A stretch of 64,000 nt of DNA. Origin: Halorientalis marina (lineage in GTDB: Archaea > Halobacteriota > Halobacteria > Halobacteriales > Haloarculaceae). The notes beneath the pieces were generated by a model, which saw only the letters and a program-made list of their open reading frames with translations, did no database searches and was not told where the DNA came from. Made by a program: the position numbers and the translations under genes. Below are positions 15,969 through 24,611 of this stretch, piece after piece. The DNA lies in NCBI RefSeq assembly GCF_023028345.1, contig NZ_CP095487.1, forward strand, positions 3,596,001 to 3,660,000. The letters run 5' to 3'. Position 1 is the stretch's first letter. Every line of letters begins with the position of its first letter.

Positions 15969-17408
15969 TCAGTGGTCGTGCTGGTGGTCGTGGTCGCCGC
16001 CGCGGGTGAACCGCCCGGAGAAGGCCCGCTGGACGACTTCCGGCAGCGCCGGATGGATGTGGACCGCGTCCTGGATGGCCTGGATCGTGCCCGACCCCGA
16101 TTGCATCACGACGACGACCTCCTGGACGAGCGTCGAGGCCTCGGGACCGATGACGTGACAGCCGAGGATCTCGCCGTCAAGGTCGATGATGGCCTTCACG
16201 AACCCCTCGGCTTTCATCGCGTCGCCGCGGGCGGTGTCCTCGTAGCGGTAGGTGTTGGTCGCGTAGTCGCGGCCCGCGGCGCGGAGGTCCTGCTCCAGCG
16301 CACCCACGCCGGCGACTTCGGGTGAGGCGAAGACGGCGAAGGGCATCGCGCTGTAGTCGACCGCTTCGAGTTCGTCGCGGACGAGGTTCCGGGCGACCGT
16401 CCGGGCCTCGTGGTTGGCGCTGTGTTTCAGGAGGAACTCGCCGACGATGTCGCCCAGCGCCCAGACGCCGTCCGCGCTCGTCCGCAGGTACTCGTCGGTC
16501 TCGACGAACCCCCGGTCGTCGGTCTCGATACCGGCGGCGTCGACGTTCAGCGTGTCCGTGTTCGGCCGGCGGCCGGCCGCCACGAGGAGTTCGTCGCCCG
16601 TCACCGCGACCGGCTCCGCGCCCGTGACGACGCCGCCGTCGTCGCCGTACTCGTAAGGCCGTGCCTCGACGGTGATTTCGCCGTTCGCCTCCGAGGCCGC
16701 AGTGACTTCGTGGCCGGTGTGGACGGTGAAGCGGTCGCGGTAGCGGTCGGTGAACGCCTCGGCGACCGCCTCGTCGGCCTCCGGGAGGAGGTGTGGCCGG
16801 CGGCCGACGATGGTCACGTCGCTCCCGAAGGTCCCGAAGAAGTGGCCGAGTTCCGCCGCGATGTAGCCGCCGCCGACGACGACGAGACGGTCGGGCGGCG
16901 ATTCGAGCCGCAGCGCCTCCTTGCTCGTGAGATAGTCCACGTCCTCGATACCGTCGATGTCCGGAATCGCGGGCCTGGTGCCGGCCGCGACCAGCACCGT
17001 CTCGGCGCGGATTTCGGCGCCGTCGTCGTCGCCGCCGTCGACCTCGACCGTCCGCTCGTCCACGAAGCGGGCCTCGCCGTCGTAGAGCGTGTGCCGGTCC
17101 GAGGAGGAGAGGCCCCGCCGAATCGAGGCCGCGTCCTCGCTCACGTCGTCGTTGATCTCCGCGACGAACGCCGCGAAGTCCACGTCCCCGACCTCGACGT
17201 CGATACCGAACTCGCCGGCGCGTTCGACGGTCTCCAGCACGTCGGCGTGGTACAGCAGCATCTTCGAGGGGATACAGCCGCGGTTGAGACAGGTGCCGCC
17301 GAGCGGCCCCTTCTCGACGACGGCGACGGACTGCCCCTGGTTCGCGACCGCGTTCGCCACGTCGAGTCCCGAACCCGAGCCGATGACCAGGAAGTCGAAC
17401 TCGTCCAT
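15969..17408 (-). CDS. Dihydrolipoamide-dehydrogenase / mercuric-reductase-like flavoprotein
   Basis: 479 residues. The FAD motif GSGSGLDVANA (residues 10-20) is followed by the redox-active pair in GGTCLNRGCIPSK. A second NAD(P)H Rossmann (VVVGGGYIAAEL, about 182-193), a C-terminal dimerisation domain and the conserved HIHPALPEVV follow. It is thus a pyridine-nucleotide disulfide reductase. No E1/E2 genes of a 2-oxoacid complex are near, so a stand-alone thiol or disulfide reductase is likely. The tail DHDHQHDH may bind metal. It is paralogous to 38883-40247. Confidence 0.88.
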   Translation of the reverse strand: MDEFDFLVIGSGSGLDVANAVANQGQSVAVVEKGPLGGTCLNRGCIPSKMLLYHADVLETVERAGEFGIDVEVGDVDFAAFVAEINDDVSEDAASIRRGLSSSDRHTLYDGEARFVDERTVEVDGGDDDGAEIRAETVLVAAGTRPAIPDIDGIEDVDYLTSKEALRLESPPDRLVVVGGGYIAAELGHFFGTFGSDVTIVGRRPHLLPEADEAVAEAFTDRYRDRFTVHTGHEVTAASEANGEITVEARPYEYGDDGGVVTGAEPVAVTGDELLVAAGRRPNTDTLNVDAAGIETDDRGFVETDEYLRTSADGVWALGDIVGEFLLKHSANHEARTVARNLVRDELEAVDYSAMPFAVFASPEVAGVGALEQDLRAAGRDYATNTYRYEDTARGDAMKAEGFVKAIIDLDGEILGCHVIGPEASTLVQEVVVVMQSGSGTIQAIQDAVHIHPALPEVVQRAFSGRFTRGGDHDHQHDH

Positions 17409-17520
17409 GACGGAGCTACGGTCGCGCGCTCCTTGAAGCCCCAGTTACCTCCAGGTGAGCGCTCGACCGCCGTCCCGTGAGCGCTCGACAGTCCGGGCGA
17501 CGGCCGGTCGACGCCGCGGC

Positions 17521-18573
17521 TCACTTCCCCGCGAGGAACTCGCTCGCGCGCTCGTGGCCGAGTTTCATCAGTTCGTCCAGAAAGTCGCGGTCCCGGTCGA
17601 CCTTCGTCGCACAGTGGAACCGTTTGCCCATCTCGATGCGGTGAATATCGGTGTGAGAGAACTCCGATTCGGGGAGATAGCCCTCGTCGATCCAGGCGTT
17701 GACCTGCTCGATGAAGTTCAGCTCCTGGTTGAGCGAGATGTTCCCCGAGAGCTCGTTGCGGCGGTCGGCGATGACGTCCAGCGTCTCGGGTTCGCCCTCG
17801 AACTCCTGGGGGTTGATCTGGACGACCCACAGCTCGTCGGGTTTGCGAGCCGGCGGGACCGACATGAGGGCGTTGATGGGCGGGTTCTGGGAGAACAGGC
17901 CGTCCCAGTGGAGGTGGCCGTGAATCTCGACGGCCTCGAAGAGGTTCGGGACGGCCGCCGACGCGAGGACGGCCTCCGGCGTCACGTCCTCGTTCGTGAA
18001 CGTCTCGAACTCGCCGGCGTTGATGTCGACCGTCCCGACGACGAGTTCGGGGGCGTCCGTCCCACAGAGGTCCGGGATGGAGTCGAAGTCGATGTGGCGC
18101 TCCAGCGTCTCCGTGATGCGTTCCTTCCCGACCTCGGGGCCGGGAATCTGGTAGGGGCTGACGGAGGGCAGCGGAACCCCGGCGCTCTCCATCCGGGAGA
18201 GGGACGTGACCCACTGGTTCATCAGCCGGTCGGAGAAGCCGTCGGTGGCGAGGTCGTCCCAGATCGAGTCGAGGATACCGATGGCTTTCGCCCGGTCGCC
18301 GGTCACGATGCCGAACCAGGCCGCCAGGGCGTTGTAGGCGCCGCCGGAGGTGCCGCTGATGCCCACGAGTTCGTACTCGTCGTCGTCCCACTCTTCGAGC
18401 AGGTGCTGGAGGACGCCCGCGGTGAAGGCCGTGTGACTGCCGCCGCCCTGACAGGCGATGGCGACGTTCGTGGCCTCCGTCCCGCCGTCGGTCGCGACGG
18501 TCGCGGCCGCGCGGTCGGTGTCACCGTCGGACACGGTCCCGGTCTCGGCCCCCACGTCGTCTGACTCACTCAT
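17521..18573 (-). CDS. phaZh1: Patatin-like PHA depolymerase (PhaZh1-type)
   Basis: 350 residues. The patatin fold shows an oxyanion GGG at 43-45, the lipase box GTSGG with Ser76, and the catalytic Asp224 in WDGLFSQNP. The Ser-Asp spacing (148) equals that I recall for the Haloferax mediterranei granule depolymerase PhaZh1 (Ser47-Asp195), which degrades native polyhydroxyalkanoate. A polar N-terminal extension of about 29 residues is the difference. Its start overlaps the end of bdhA by 8 bp, the same pairing as in Haloferax. No signal peptide is present, fitting an intracellular granule enzyme. Confidence 0.85.
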   Translation of the reverse strand: MSESDDVGAETGTVSDGDTDRAAATVATDGGTEATNVAIACQGGGSHTAFTAGVLQHLLEEWDDDEYELVGISGTSGGAYNALAAWFGIVTGDRAKAIGILDSIWDDLATDGFSDRLMNQWVTSLSRMESAGVPLPSVSPYQIPGPEVGKERITETLERHIDFDSIPDLCGTDAPELVVGTVDINAGEFETFTNEDVTPEAVLASAAVPNLFEAVEIHGHLHWDGLFSQNPPINALMSVPPARKPDELWVVQINPQEFEGEPETLDVIADRRNELSGNISLNQELNFIEQVNAWIDEGYLPESEFSHTDIHRIEMGKRFHCATKVDRDRDFLDELMKLGHERASEFLAGK

Positions 18574-19426
18574 ACGTGTGGGTATAGCCGCCGTCGAACA
18601 AGAGGTCGGCGCCGTTGAGGTGCTTCGCGTGACTCGAGAAGCCGAAGGTGAAGAGGTTCGCGACCTCGGCGGGGGTCATCATCTCCTTCGTGCGGGCCTG
18701 GCCGAGCATCACGTCCTCGACGACTTCCCGCTCGGAGATGCCCCGCTCCGCGGCGGTATCGGCGATCTGGTCGACCATCAGCGGCGTCAACACGTAGCCG
18801 ACGCTGACCGAGAAACCGCGCAGGGTTCCCTCGCCTTCGGCGGCGATGGCGCGGGTCAGGCCCGTCAGGCCGTGTTTGGCCGTGATGTAGGCCGGCTTGT
18901 CCTTCGTCGCGTAGTGGCCGTGGACCGAGGACATGTTCCCGATGGCACCCGCGCCGTCGTCGGTCGCCCGGATGTGGGGCATCGCCGCCTGGGCCATCTT
19001 GAACGGCGAGCGGAGCATGATGTCGGTCAGCAGGTCGTACTGCTCCATCGGGAACTCGTGGATGCCGGCGATGTGTTGCATCCCGGCGATGTTGGCGACG
19101 TAGCGGAGGTCGCCCTCGTCGGCGGCCGCCGCGACGACCGCCTCGACGTCCTCGTCGTCGGTCAGGTCCGTCTCGATCCCGTGGATCGTCCCCGCCACGC
19201 CGAGGTCGGCGGCGATCTCCTCGGTCTCGGCCAGCCCCGCCTCGTCGATGTCGGCGCCGACGACTGTGAGGGCGTTTGCGGCGAGAGCGAGGGCCGTCGC
19301 CCGGCCGATGCCCGAAGCCGCGCCAGTCACGATGGCGACCGTCTCCGGGCCGAAGTACGGGTCCTCGAGCACGAGCAGGTCCTCGCTCGCCAGTTCCGGC
19401 GCGCTCAGATCGAAATCGTCAGTCAT
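18566..19426 (-). CDS. bdhA: 3-hydroxybutyrate dehydrogenase, SDR family
   Basis: 286 residues. The SDR cofactor motif TGAASGIG lies near residues 35-42, and the catalytic Ser, Tyr and Lys appear in MSSVHGHYATKDKPAYITAKHG. The C-terminus (DLLFDGGYTHTYE) is typical of classical SDRs of the 3-hydroxybutyrate dehydrogenase type, here with a roughly 30-residue acidic N-terminal extension. It would oxidise the 3-hydroxybutyrate released by the adjacent depolymerase to acetoacetate with NAD. A TATA-like GTTAAC stretch lies about 32 bp upstream of ATG 19426. Confidence 0.88.
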   Translation of the reverse strand: MTDDFDLSAPELASEDLLVLEDPYFGPETVAIVTGAASGIGRATALALAANALTVVGADIDEAGLAETEEIAADLGVAGTIHGIETDLTDDEDVEAVVAAAADEGDLRYVANIAGMQHIAGIHEFPMEQYDLLTDIMLRSPFKMAQAAMPHIRATDDGAGAIGNMSSVHGHYATKDKPAYITAKHGLTGLTRAIAAEGEGTLRGFSVSVGYVLTPLMVDQIADTAAERGISEREVVEDVMLGQARTKEMMTPAEVANLFTFGFSSHAKHLNGADLLFDGGYTHTYE

Positions 19427-19523
19427 GGTTCGGGTGGACCGACAGGCCCACCAGGGTTAACGTCACCTCACGTCGGGGTAACTCCCCCACCGGGCGGGGA
19501 GCGGACGGACCGACGGTGGGCGA

Positions 19524-19745
19524 TCAGCAACAGCCGTCGCCGTCCGGCGACCACTCGCAGGCGTCACCGGTCGTCAAACCGTTCTCCTCGACGTAGACGG
19601 AGAGGCAGGCGTAGTTACAGAAGTAGGTCGGCGAGCCACAGTCGTCGGCACAGTCGCGGACACAGATGGGGTCGTGGTCGAAGATGCGTGACCCGCAGTA
19701 CGCACACGTCTCGTCCGTATCGGGCGTCGTGACGGTCGTGGACAT
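19524..19745 (-). CDS. Small cysteine-rich zinc-ribbon protein
   Basis: 73 residues with ten cysteines: C14-x2-C17, C28, C32, C36, C43-x3-C47, C63 and a terminal CC. The spacing implies one or two bound zinc ions in a treble-clef or FCS/MYM-like finger. A longer upstream frame exists, but ATG 19745 gives the compact protein. Role unknown; haloarchaea hold many such small zinc-finger proteins acting as regulators or adaptors. It follows bdhA after a 97-bp spacer, on the same strand, and precedes it in transcription. Confidence 0.8.
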   Translation of the reverse strand: MSTTVTTPDTDETCAYCGSRIFDHDPICVRDCADDCGSPTYFCNYACLSVYVEENGLTTGDACEWSPDGDGCC

Positions 19746-20041
19746 GGTCGCCTTTCGACCGGAACGGGAAAGAGCGTTTGGTGGGTTCCCGCGGGCGTCG
19801 GCCGACCACTGTCGTCGGGTGGCGCTCGGAACACGCCAGCGCCCGAGAACGCGCCCGCACCCGGGAGGAGTTCGTGGTGACACGCCTGCCACACGGTCGG
19901 GCCGTACTGGGCGAAACAGCGTCTCTCGGTCTCGCACAGTTCGCAGGTGGTCTCCGTCCCGTACTGTGGCCCTTGGTGGTGGCTCGTCCGGGATGGACCG
20001 ACCCGTCGCTCGCCGTCGCTCGTCCGCGAGGACGCCGCCAT
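19574..20041 (-). CDS. Possible second small zinc-binding protein or a remnant of one
   Basis: From ATG 20041 a frame encodes a segment with TCELCETERRC and WQACHHELL, a CxxC...CxxH-like spacing that does not look random. A TATA-like GAATATACGG lies about 42 bp upstream on the minus strand. After about residue 65 the sequence becomes proline/arginine-rich and overlaps the zinc protein 19524-19745 in another frame, so the true end may be earlier through a frameshift, or the gene is decayed. Low confidence. Confidence 0.28.
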   Translation of the reverse strand: MAASSRTSDGERRVGPSRTSHHQGPQYGTETTCELCETERRCFAQYGPTVWQACHHELLPGAGAFSGAGVFRAPPDDSGRPTPAGTHQTLFPVPVERRPCPRPSRRPIRTRRVRTAGHASSTTTPSVSATVPTTVARRPTSVTTPASPSTSRRTV

Positions 20042-20320
20042 TTCTCGTCCGGAACTACCGATCTGGGACGGCGGAGGCCGTATATTCAGGGCGTTTCGAC
20101 CGCCAGGCCCGTCTGCTCGATTTCCCGTTTGCCAGCGAGCCGTTCTGTTGGGTGTTCTCGAACGGAGCACCGCCGGTGAACTGGCGGCCGACCAGCAACC
20201 CGGGCCGGTCCTGTCTCGCCCGTCCTTACCGGTCGGTTACCGGGTGAGGGCTCGGTGCGGGAACGCCTTTAGATCACCACTCGTACCACTGTGTATGCCC
20301 CTCGCAGGAAGTGAGACACG
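19746..20320. other. Mostly non-coding stretch between zinc proteins
   Basis: Apart from the doubtful minus-strand frame ending inside it, I see no convincing gene in this 575 bp. It carries an AT-rich island (CGTATATTCAGG around 20079-20090) that could serve as a minus-strand promoter, and GC-rich filler after it. Confidence 0.4.
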
Positions 20321-20500
20321 ATGACGACCGACACGCGGGGTCCGAGCGACCGGTTTCCCACGAGCGGCCCCGAACGGGCACCGTACGACCAGTACCGGTT
20401 CGTCACGACGGCGGACGGACACGGCATCATCTACCACGTCGCGGAGACGGAGGAGTGGATCCAGGCCGCCTCGACGGTCGCGCTCGACGGCTGGCGGTGA
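20321..20500 (+). CDS. Small conserved-looking haloarchaeal protein, 59 residues
   Basis: ATG 20321 opens a compact acidic protein with a PYDQYRFVTTADGHGIIYHV core and an EEWIQAASTV end. It is similar in size and pattern to small haloarchaeal domain-of-unknown-function proteins (YDQY...IY...W(I/V)Q), probably of the DUF7331 kind; that family name is from memory. It may form a small beta meander. It precedes the lipoprotein at 20571 by 70 bp, same strand. No catalytic residues are apparent. Confidence 0.65.
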   Translation: MTTDTRGPSDRFPTSGPERAPYDQYRFVTTADGHGIIYHVAETEEWIQAASTVALDGWR

Positions 20501-20570
20501 CCGCCGCGGCTGTGTGCTCCGGCCGGCACACCGGCGGAAGACTGGTAATCGGACGCCCCGACTTCCGGGT

Positions 20571-21878
20571 ATGACCGACGACGAGTTCCTCCACCCGAAC
20601 CAGGATGGAGCCGCCGACACGCGCGTCTCGCGACGCCTCCTGCTGGCCGGTACTGCCGCCGCCGGCGTCACCGCGACCGCCGGCTGTTCGTCGGACGCCG
20701 GCGACGGCACGGCCACCCGCGACGGCACCGCCACCGGAACCGGAGCGGAGGGGGGAGAGGCCGCGACCGCGGACACGGTGTACGTCTTCAACACCGGCGA
20801 CCGGACGGTGAGCGTCGTCGACGTCGAATCGGATTCGGTCGTCGGCACCGCGGACATCGGCGTGACGGCCTCTTTCCCCGCGAACCAGCACGCGCCCGGC
20901 CTCACCGACGCGGCGGACGACCCCCTCTGGCTCAACGTCGGCCGGGGGGTTCGGGGAGTCGCCGTCGGGTCGCTCTCGGAGGTCGCCGCCGTCGAGACCG
21001 GTTCGGGCGCGAACTGGCAGGCGGTCACGCCGGACGGCGCTCACCTGATCGTCAGCGCCCGCGAACCGGCACACCGCCAGGTCCGGATCGACGCCGACCC
21101 CGTTTCGGAGTCGTTCGGGAGCGTCACGGCCGAACTCGACCGCACCGCGGAGGGCGGCCGCGGGAGCAACGACGGCCCCGGCCCCTGTGACGTGACCGTC
21201 CACCCCGACGGCGAGTACGCCTACGTCCCCGACCTGTACGGCGACACGCTGACCGTCCTCGACGTCGCGGCCTTCGAGATCGCCACGCAGATCGACGTGC
21301 CCGCGGTCGTCGGCGACGCCGGCAAACCCTGGATGGGCACGGTCGCACCCGACGGCGAGACGCTGCTGGTCGAGCACAACGAGGGCAGCGCCGGCACCGA
21401 GAGCGTCTGGGACACGAGCGACCCGGCGGCCCCGACCGAGCGCGTCCGGCTGACGGCCGACGACGGCCTCGGACGGCGACCGCTTACCAGCGAAATCGGC
21501 CCGGACTCGGCGACCGGCTACGTGTTCACGCCGGGGACGAACGACGTGAGCGTGATCGACCTCGACGCCGGCACCGTCACCGGCCGCATCGACGTGGGCG
21601 GTTCTGCCTTCGTCGGCACCTGGGGGCCGAGCCACGAGAAACTGTACGTGCCCGTCCAGACCGAAAACGAGGTGAAGGTCATCGACCACGAAAGCAGGTC
21701 GGTGACGGCGACGATTCCCGTGGGACCGCGGCCCTACGGCGCGACCGCCGCCACGGTGCGCCCGCCCGAGAGCGCCCTCGGCGAGTCGGGGCCGGCGAGC
21801 GAGAGTCTGCGACGGCGACTGGCCGGCGAGGGGACGACCTACTGCATCGGCAACTGCGCCTGCGGACACGAGCTGTGA
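20571..21878 (+). CDS. YVTN/YncE-type beta-propeller lipoprotein
   Basis: 435 residues. A Tat-type lipoprotein signal is visible: RR at 21-22, a hydrophobic run, and a lipobox TAGC with Cys39. A Thr/Gly/Asp-rich linker leads to repeated blades of the YVTN kind (VYVFNTGDRTVSVVDVESD, AYVPDLYGDTLTVLDVAAF, GYVFTPGTNDVSVIDLDAG, LYVPVQTENEVKVIDHESR), forming one seven-bladed propeller. The end TTYCIGNCACGHEL is unusual for the family: three cysteines that could bind metal or form disulfides. An extracytoplasmic binding or scaffold role is likely; ligand unknown. Confidence 0.85.
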   Translation: MTDDEFLHPNQDGAADTRVSRRLLLAGTAAAGVTATAGCSSDAGDGTATRDGTATGTGAEGGEAATADTVYVFNTGDRTVSVVDVESDSVVGTADIGVTASFPANQHAPGLTDAADDPLWLNVGRGVRGVAVGSLSEVAAVETGSGANWQAVTPDGAHLIVSAREPAHRQVRIDADPVSESFGSVTAELDRTAEGGRGSNDGPGPCDVTVHPDGEYAYVPDLYGDTLTVLDVAAFEIATQIDVPAVVGDAGKPWMGTVAPDGETLLVEHNEGSAGTESVWDTSDPAAPTERVRLTADDGLGRRPLTSEIGPDSATGYVFTPGTNDVSVIDLDAGTVTGRIDVGGSAFVGTWGPSHEKLYVPVQTENEVKVIDHESRSVTATIPVGPRPYGATAATVRPPESALGESGPASESLRRRLAGEGTTYCIGNCACGHEL

Positions 21879-21955
21879 GGGCGCAGTGAGCCGTCACTAA
21901 TCGGGTTACCCCGGTGTGAGGTACGGCTTTTAGCCGGTTCCGCGAACTCCCGTCC

Positions 21956-22510
21956 GTGACCCGAGTCGACCTGCTCGAACTGGACGAGATTCCCGAGGAG
22001 TACCACTACCTCTTCACCGACGACTACCTCGGCGACAGGCACATTTTCCGGGCGTGGGCGCACAACCCCGAGGTGCTGGAAGCGACGCTTGAGTACCTGA
22101 ACACGCTCTACGACCAGCTGACCCCGCGCAAGAAGGAACTCGTGATCCTCACCGTCGCGTGGGCGCGGGGCGCCCGCTACGAGTGGCACCAGCACGTCGA
22201 CATCGCCCGCGAGAAGGGCGTCGAGACGGCGGAGATGCGAGCCATCGGCGGCGGCGACTTCTCGACGTTCGACGGCGCGGAGTTCGTTCTGCTCCAGTAC
22301 GCCGAGACCGTCGCGACGGGCGACGTGACCGACGAGATTCACGCGGCGGTGGCCCGCCACTACGACCCGAGCGAGATCGTCGCCGTCGGCCTGCTCGTGG
22401 ACTTCTACGTCGGCCTCTGTAACTACGTCGCGTCGGTCGAACTCCCCTTCGAAGGCGGCGAGTTCGTCGGCTGGACGCCGAGCGACGAGGAAATCGCCGA
22501 GCTATTCTAG
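21956..22510 (+). CDS. Carboxymuconolactone decarboxylase / AhpD-fold protein
   Basis: 184 residues from a GTG start; a CTTTTAG TATA element about 25 bp before supports a leaderless start. The protein is an all-helical AhpD-like domain (LTPRKKELVILTVAWARGARYEWHQHVDIAREKGV) with the E/H pattern of the family. The CxxC pair of true alkylhydroperoxidases is missing, so peroxidase activity is unlikely; gamma-CMD or related hydrolytic or isomerising activity is possible. The stop codon directly abuts the TauE/SafE gene, so the two are one unit. Confidence 0.85.
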   Translation: MTRVDLLELDEIPEEYHYLFTDDYLGDRHIFRAWAHNPEVLEATLEYLNTLYDQLTPRKKELVILTVAWARGARYEWHQHVDIAREKGVETAEMRAIGGGDFSTFDGAEFVLLQYAETVATGDVTDEIHAAVARHYDPSEIVAVGLLVDFYVGLCNYVASVELPFEGGEFVGWTPSDEEIAELF

Positions 22511-23602
22511 ATGCGACGGGCACTCGGCGCCGGCCTGGTCGCGGTCGGACTGTTCACGACGGTCGGCACCGCCCTCGGGGCGACGGGTGGGGGGTCGGCG
22601 GTCGCCGCGGGCGGGTCCGCAGTCGCGGGTGGGGCCGCGGTCGCCGCGTGCGGGTCCGGGGTCGCCGGCGGATTCGCGGTGCCGGGCGTGCTGTCGGTGC
22701 CGGGCGTGCTGTCGGTGCCGGGCGTGCTGTCGGTGCCGGGTGGGTTCCCGATGGCGAAGTTCCTCGCGCACTGGTGGGTGTTCCCGGCCTCGGTCGCCTT
22801 CTCGACGGTCGCGCTCGCCTCCGGCGTCTCCGGGGCACTCTTTTTTAGCCCCTTCTTCATGCTCGGCGTCGGGCTGACCCCCTCACAGGCCATCGGCGCG
22901 GGGCTGCTGACCGAGGTGTTCGGCATGGGCAACGGGCTTCGCTCCTACGTGAAACAGCAGGTCGTCGACTTCCGGACGGCGAAGTGGCTGCTGGCCGGGG
23001 CCGTCCCGGCCGTCGTCGTCGGCGCGTTCGCCGCGCACTACGTCGACCCGCGACTCCTGAAGGGCATCTTCGGCGTCGGCCTGATCGCCCTCGGCGCGTT
23101 CCTCGTCTACTACGAGTCGCCGGAGAACTGCGAGCCAGGGGAGTGCGAGGGCGAGTACCTGAAAGAGAAGAACACGGGGCGCGGGACGACGACCATCGAG
23201 GCGACCGACGGCGAGACGTTCACCTACGACACCTGCTGGCGAGCGCCGGGCGTCGCGCTGTCGACAGTCGGGGCGTTCGTCACCGGCCTCATCAGTGCGG
23301 GCCTGCCCGAAATCGTGACGACACAGCTCATCGTCCGCTGTCGGGTCCCACCGCGGGTCGCCGTCGCGACGAGCGTGTTCGTCCTCGCCGTCGCCGCGGG
23401 CGCCGGCGCACTCGTCCACGCCCTGACGGCGACGCCCGTCTGGTACGTCGTCGCGTGGTCGATCCCGGGCGTCCTGCTCGGCGGCACCGTCGGCACGCGC
23501 GTCGGGAAGTACCTCCCGAGCGAACTGATGGAGACCGGCCTCGGCGTCGTCTTCTCGCTCGTTGGCCTGCTCATCATCGTCACGGAGTTCGTGCTCGCGT
23601 GA
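22511..23602 (+). CDS. TauE/SafE-family sulfite/sulfonate exporter with repeat-bearing N-terminus
   Basis: 363 residues; ATG follows the previous stop without a gap. Residues 80-363 form the normal TauE/SafE permease (WWVFPASVAFSTVALASGVSGALFFSPFF, then AIGAGLLTEVFGMGNGL, with about eight helices). Residues 1-78 are an unusual Ala/Gly/Val-rich extension ending in VPGVLS repeats. The ATG at 22751 (MAKFLAHWW) is a plausible alternative start that would remove this part. The family exports sulfite, sulfoacetate or other organosulfur anions. A similar second permease lies at 37472-38254. Confidence 0.85.
   Translation: MRRALGAGLVAVGLFTTVGTALGATGGGSAVAAGGSAVAGGAAVAACGSGVAGGFAVPGVLSVPGVLSVPGVLSVPGGFPMAKFLAHWWVFPASVAFSTVALASGVSGALFFSPFFMLGVGLTPSQAIGAGLLTEVFGMGNGLRSYVKQQVVDFRTAKWLLAGAVPAVVVGAFAAHYVDPRLLKGIFGVGLIALGAFLVYYESPENCEPGECEGEYLKEKNTGRGTTTIEATDGETFTYDTCWRAPGVALSTVGAFVTGLISAGLPEIVTTQLIVRCRVPPRVAVATSVFVLAVAAGAGALVHALTATPVWYVVAWSIPGVLLGGTVGTRVGKYLPSELMETGLGVVFSLVGLLIIVTEFVLA
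22678..22740 (+). repeat. Tandem 18-bp repeat, 3.5 copies, in frame
   Basis: GGTGCCGGGCGTGCTGTC is repeated exactly at 22678, 22696 and 22714, with a half copy to 22740. It encodes VPGVLS units at the end of the permease's N-terminal extension. Exact copies indicate recent slippage and probable length variation between strains. Confidence 0.9.
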
Positions 23603-23690
23603 CCGGCGCCGTCCCACCGCGGCGTCCCTTGGGGGCGTGCTATCGCGCGGTCCCCCGGCGACGGTCGCGGCGAGTCCGCCCCCCTCGCCG

Positions 23691-24419
23691 TTACTTGTCC
23701 CGAACCACCAGCAGCGGATCGGAGGACTGCTCGATCACGCGGCTGGTCACCTCGCCGACGATGCGTTCGGTCAGCGAAGGCTTCGTTTCGCCGACGACCA
23801 GCAGGTCGTATTCCGCCGCGACCTCGCTGATCGTACTCGTGACCGAGCCCGACCCCGCTTCCTGTCGCCAGTCGACGCGATCCGGTCCGACCCCTTCCCG
23901 TTCCTCCAGTCGGTCACAGGCCCCACGGACGAGGAGTTCGCCGCGGGACGCCGCTTCGTCGGATTCCGAGACGTGGAAGATCGTGGCCGTCGCGTCGCTC
24001 TCGCGGAGCAGGACGCCGACGAACCCGAGGATGCGGTCGAGGTTGTCGTCGCCGCGCAACGGGACCAGGATCCGATCCAGCGTGTCGCCGATGTGACCGG
24101 CGGTGAGAACCGCGTCGACGTCGTACTCGGCCGCGATGCTGTCTATCGTCGACGACCGGTCGTGGGTGAACACGACGACGGAGTCGGCTCCGGACCCCTG
24201 TCCAGCGAAGCGGTCCGCGATCACCTCGGTCGCCTCGGTCGCCTCGTCCCCGAACTGCGAGCGTGCCTGGTCGGTCGCCGTCTGGTCCGGGACCGGATAG
24301 TAGCCGAGCACGACCAGCCGGTGGGGGCTCAACAGCTCCACGAGCGCTTCTGACGGCCCGCCCGGGTCGCTGGCGTCGACGGGGACGAGAATCATCGGAT
24401 CGGAGACTGTCTCTGACAT
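23691..24419 (-). CDS. Universal stress protein, tandem-domain
   Basis: 242 residues. Two USP-like halves: ILVPVDASDPGGPSEALV at the start, and DRILVPLRGDDNLDRILGFVG in the middle, ending DLLVVGETKPSLTERIVGEVTSRVIEQSSDPLLVV, a degenerate ATP-binding loop. ATG 24419 was preferred; ATG 24449 would add ten residues, and both have an AT-rich element at suitable distance (see the repeat entry). It diverges from the amino acid permease at 24612. Haloarchaeal APC permeases are often fused or linked to USP domains, so a role in regulating that permease is plausible. Confidence 0.85.
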   Translation of the reverse strand: MSETVSDPMILVPVDASDPGGPSEALVELLSPHRLVVLGYYPVPDQTATDQARSQFGDEATEATEVIADRFAGQGSGADSVVVFTHDRSSTIDSIAAEYDVDAVLTAGHIGDTLDRILVPLRGDDNLDRILGFVGVLLRESDATATIFHVSESDEAASRGELLVRGACDRLEEREGVGPDRVDWRQEAGSGSVTSTISEVAAEYDLLVVGETKPSLTERIVGEVTSRVIEQSSDPLLVVRDK

Positions 24420-24423
24420 CGGC

Positions 24424-24467
24424 GGATTCAGTGCGTGATATTTTGCCATAGAGGGATTTAGTGATAT
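24424..24467 (-). promoter_or_regulatory. Duplicated promoter-like element upstream of the USP
   Basis: GGATTCAGTGCGTGATAT (24424-24441) and GGATTTAGTGATAT (24454-24467) are two near copies in the same orientation. Each ends in an AT-rich GATAT that lies at TATA distance from one of the two possible USP start codons (24419 and 24449). A small tandem duplication of a promoter is the likely origin. Confidence 0.45.
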
Positions 24468-24611
24468 CCCCTCCGCGGCCCGGCCCTCGCCGCGTACCGC
24501 TCGTCGGTGCGGCCCGGCGGGTCGGGGCCAACCCGGAGCCCCCCGGACCGGCCAGCCCCGGCCGGCTTCGGCAGCGCACATTTATACCGGACTCCGCCAT
24601 ACCTGCCGACC

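Noticed and set aside
15969-17408. Assigning the flavoprotein as the E3 subunit of a pyruvate or branched-chain dehydrogenase complex
   Set aside because: No E1 or E2 genes lie nearby, and it stands with a DsrE gene instead.
21956-22510. Naming the AhpD-fold protein an alkylhydroperoxidase
   Set aside because: The CxxC redox pair is missing from the motif region, so that activity is not supported.
22678-22740. Tandem repeat considered as a CRISPR array
   Set aside because: Units are contiguous, 18 bp, in frame and coding (VPGVLS); there are no spacers and no cas genes.
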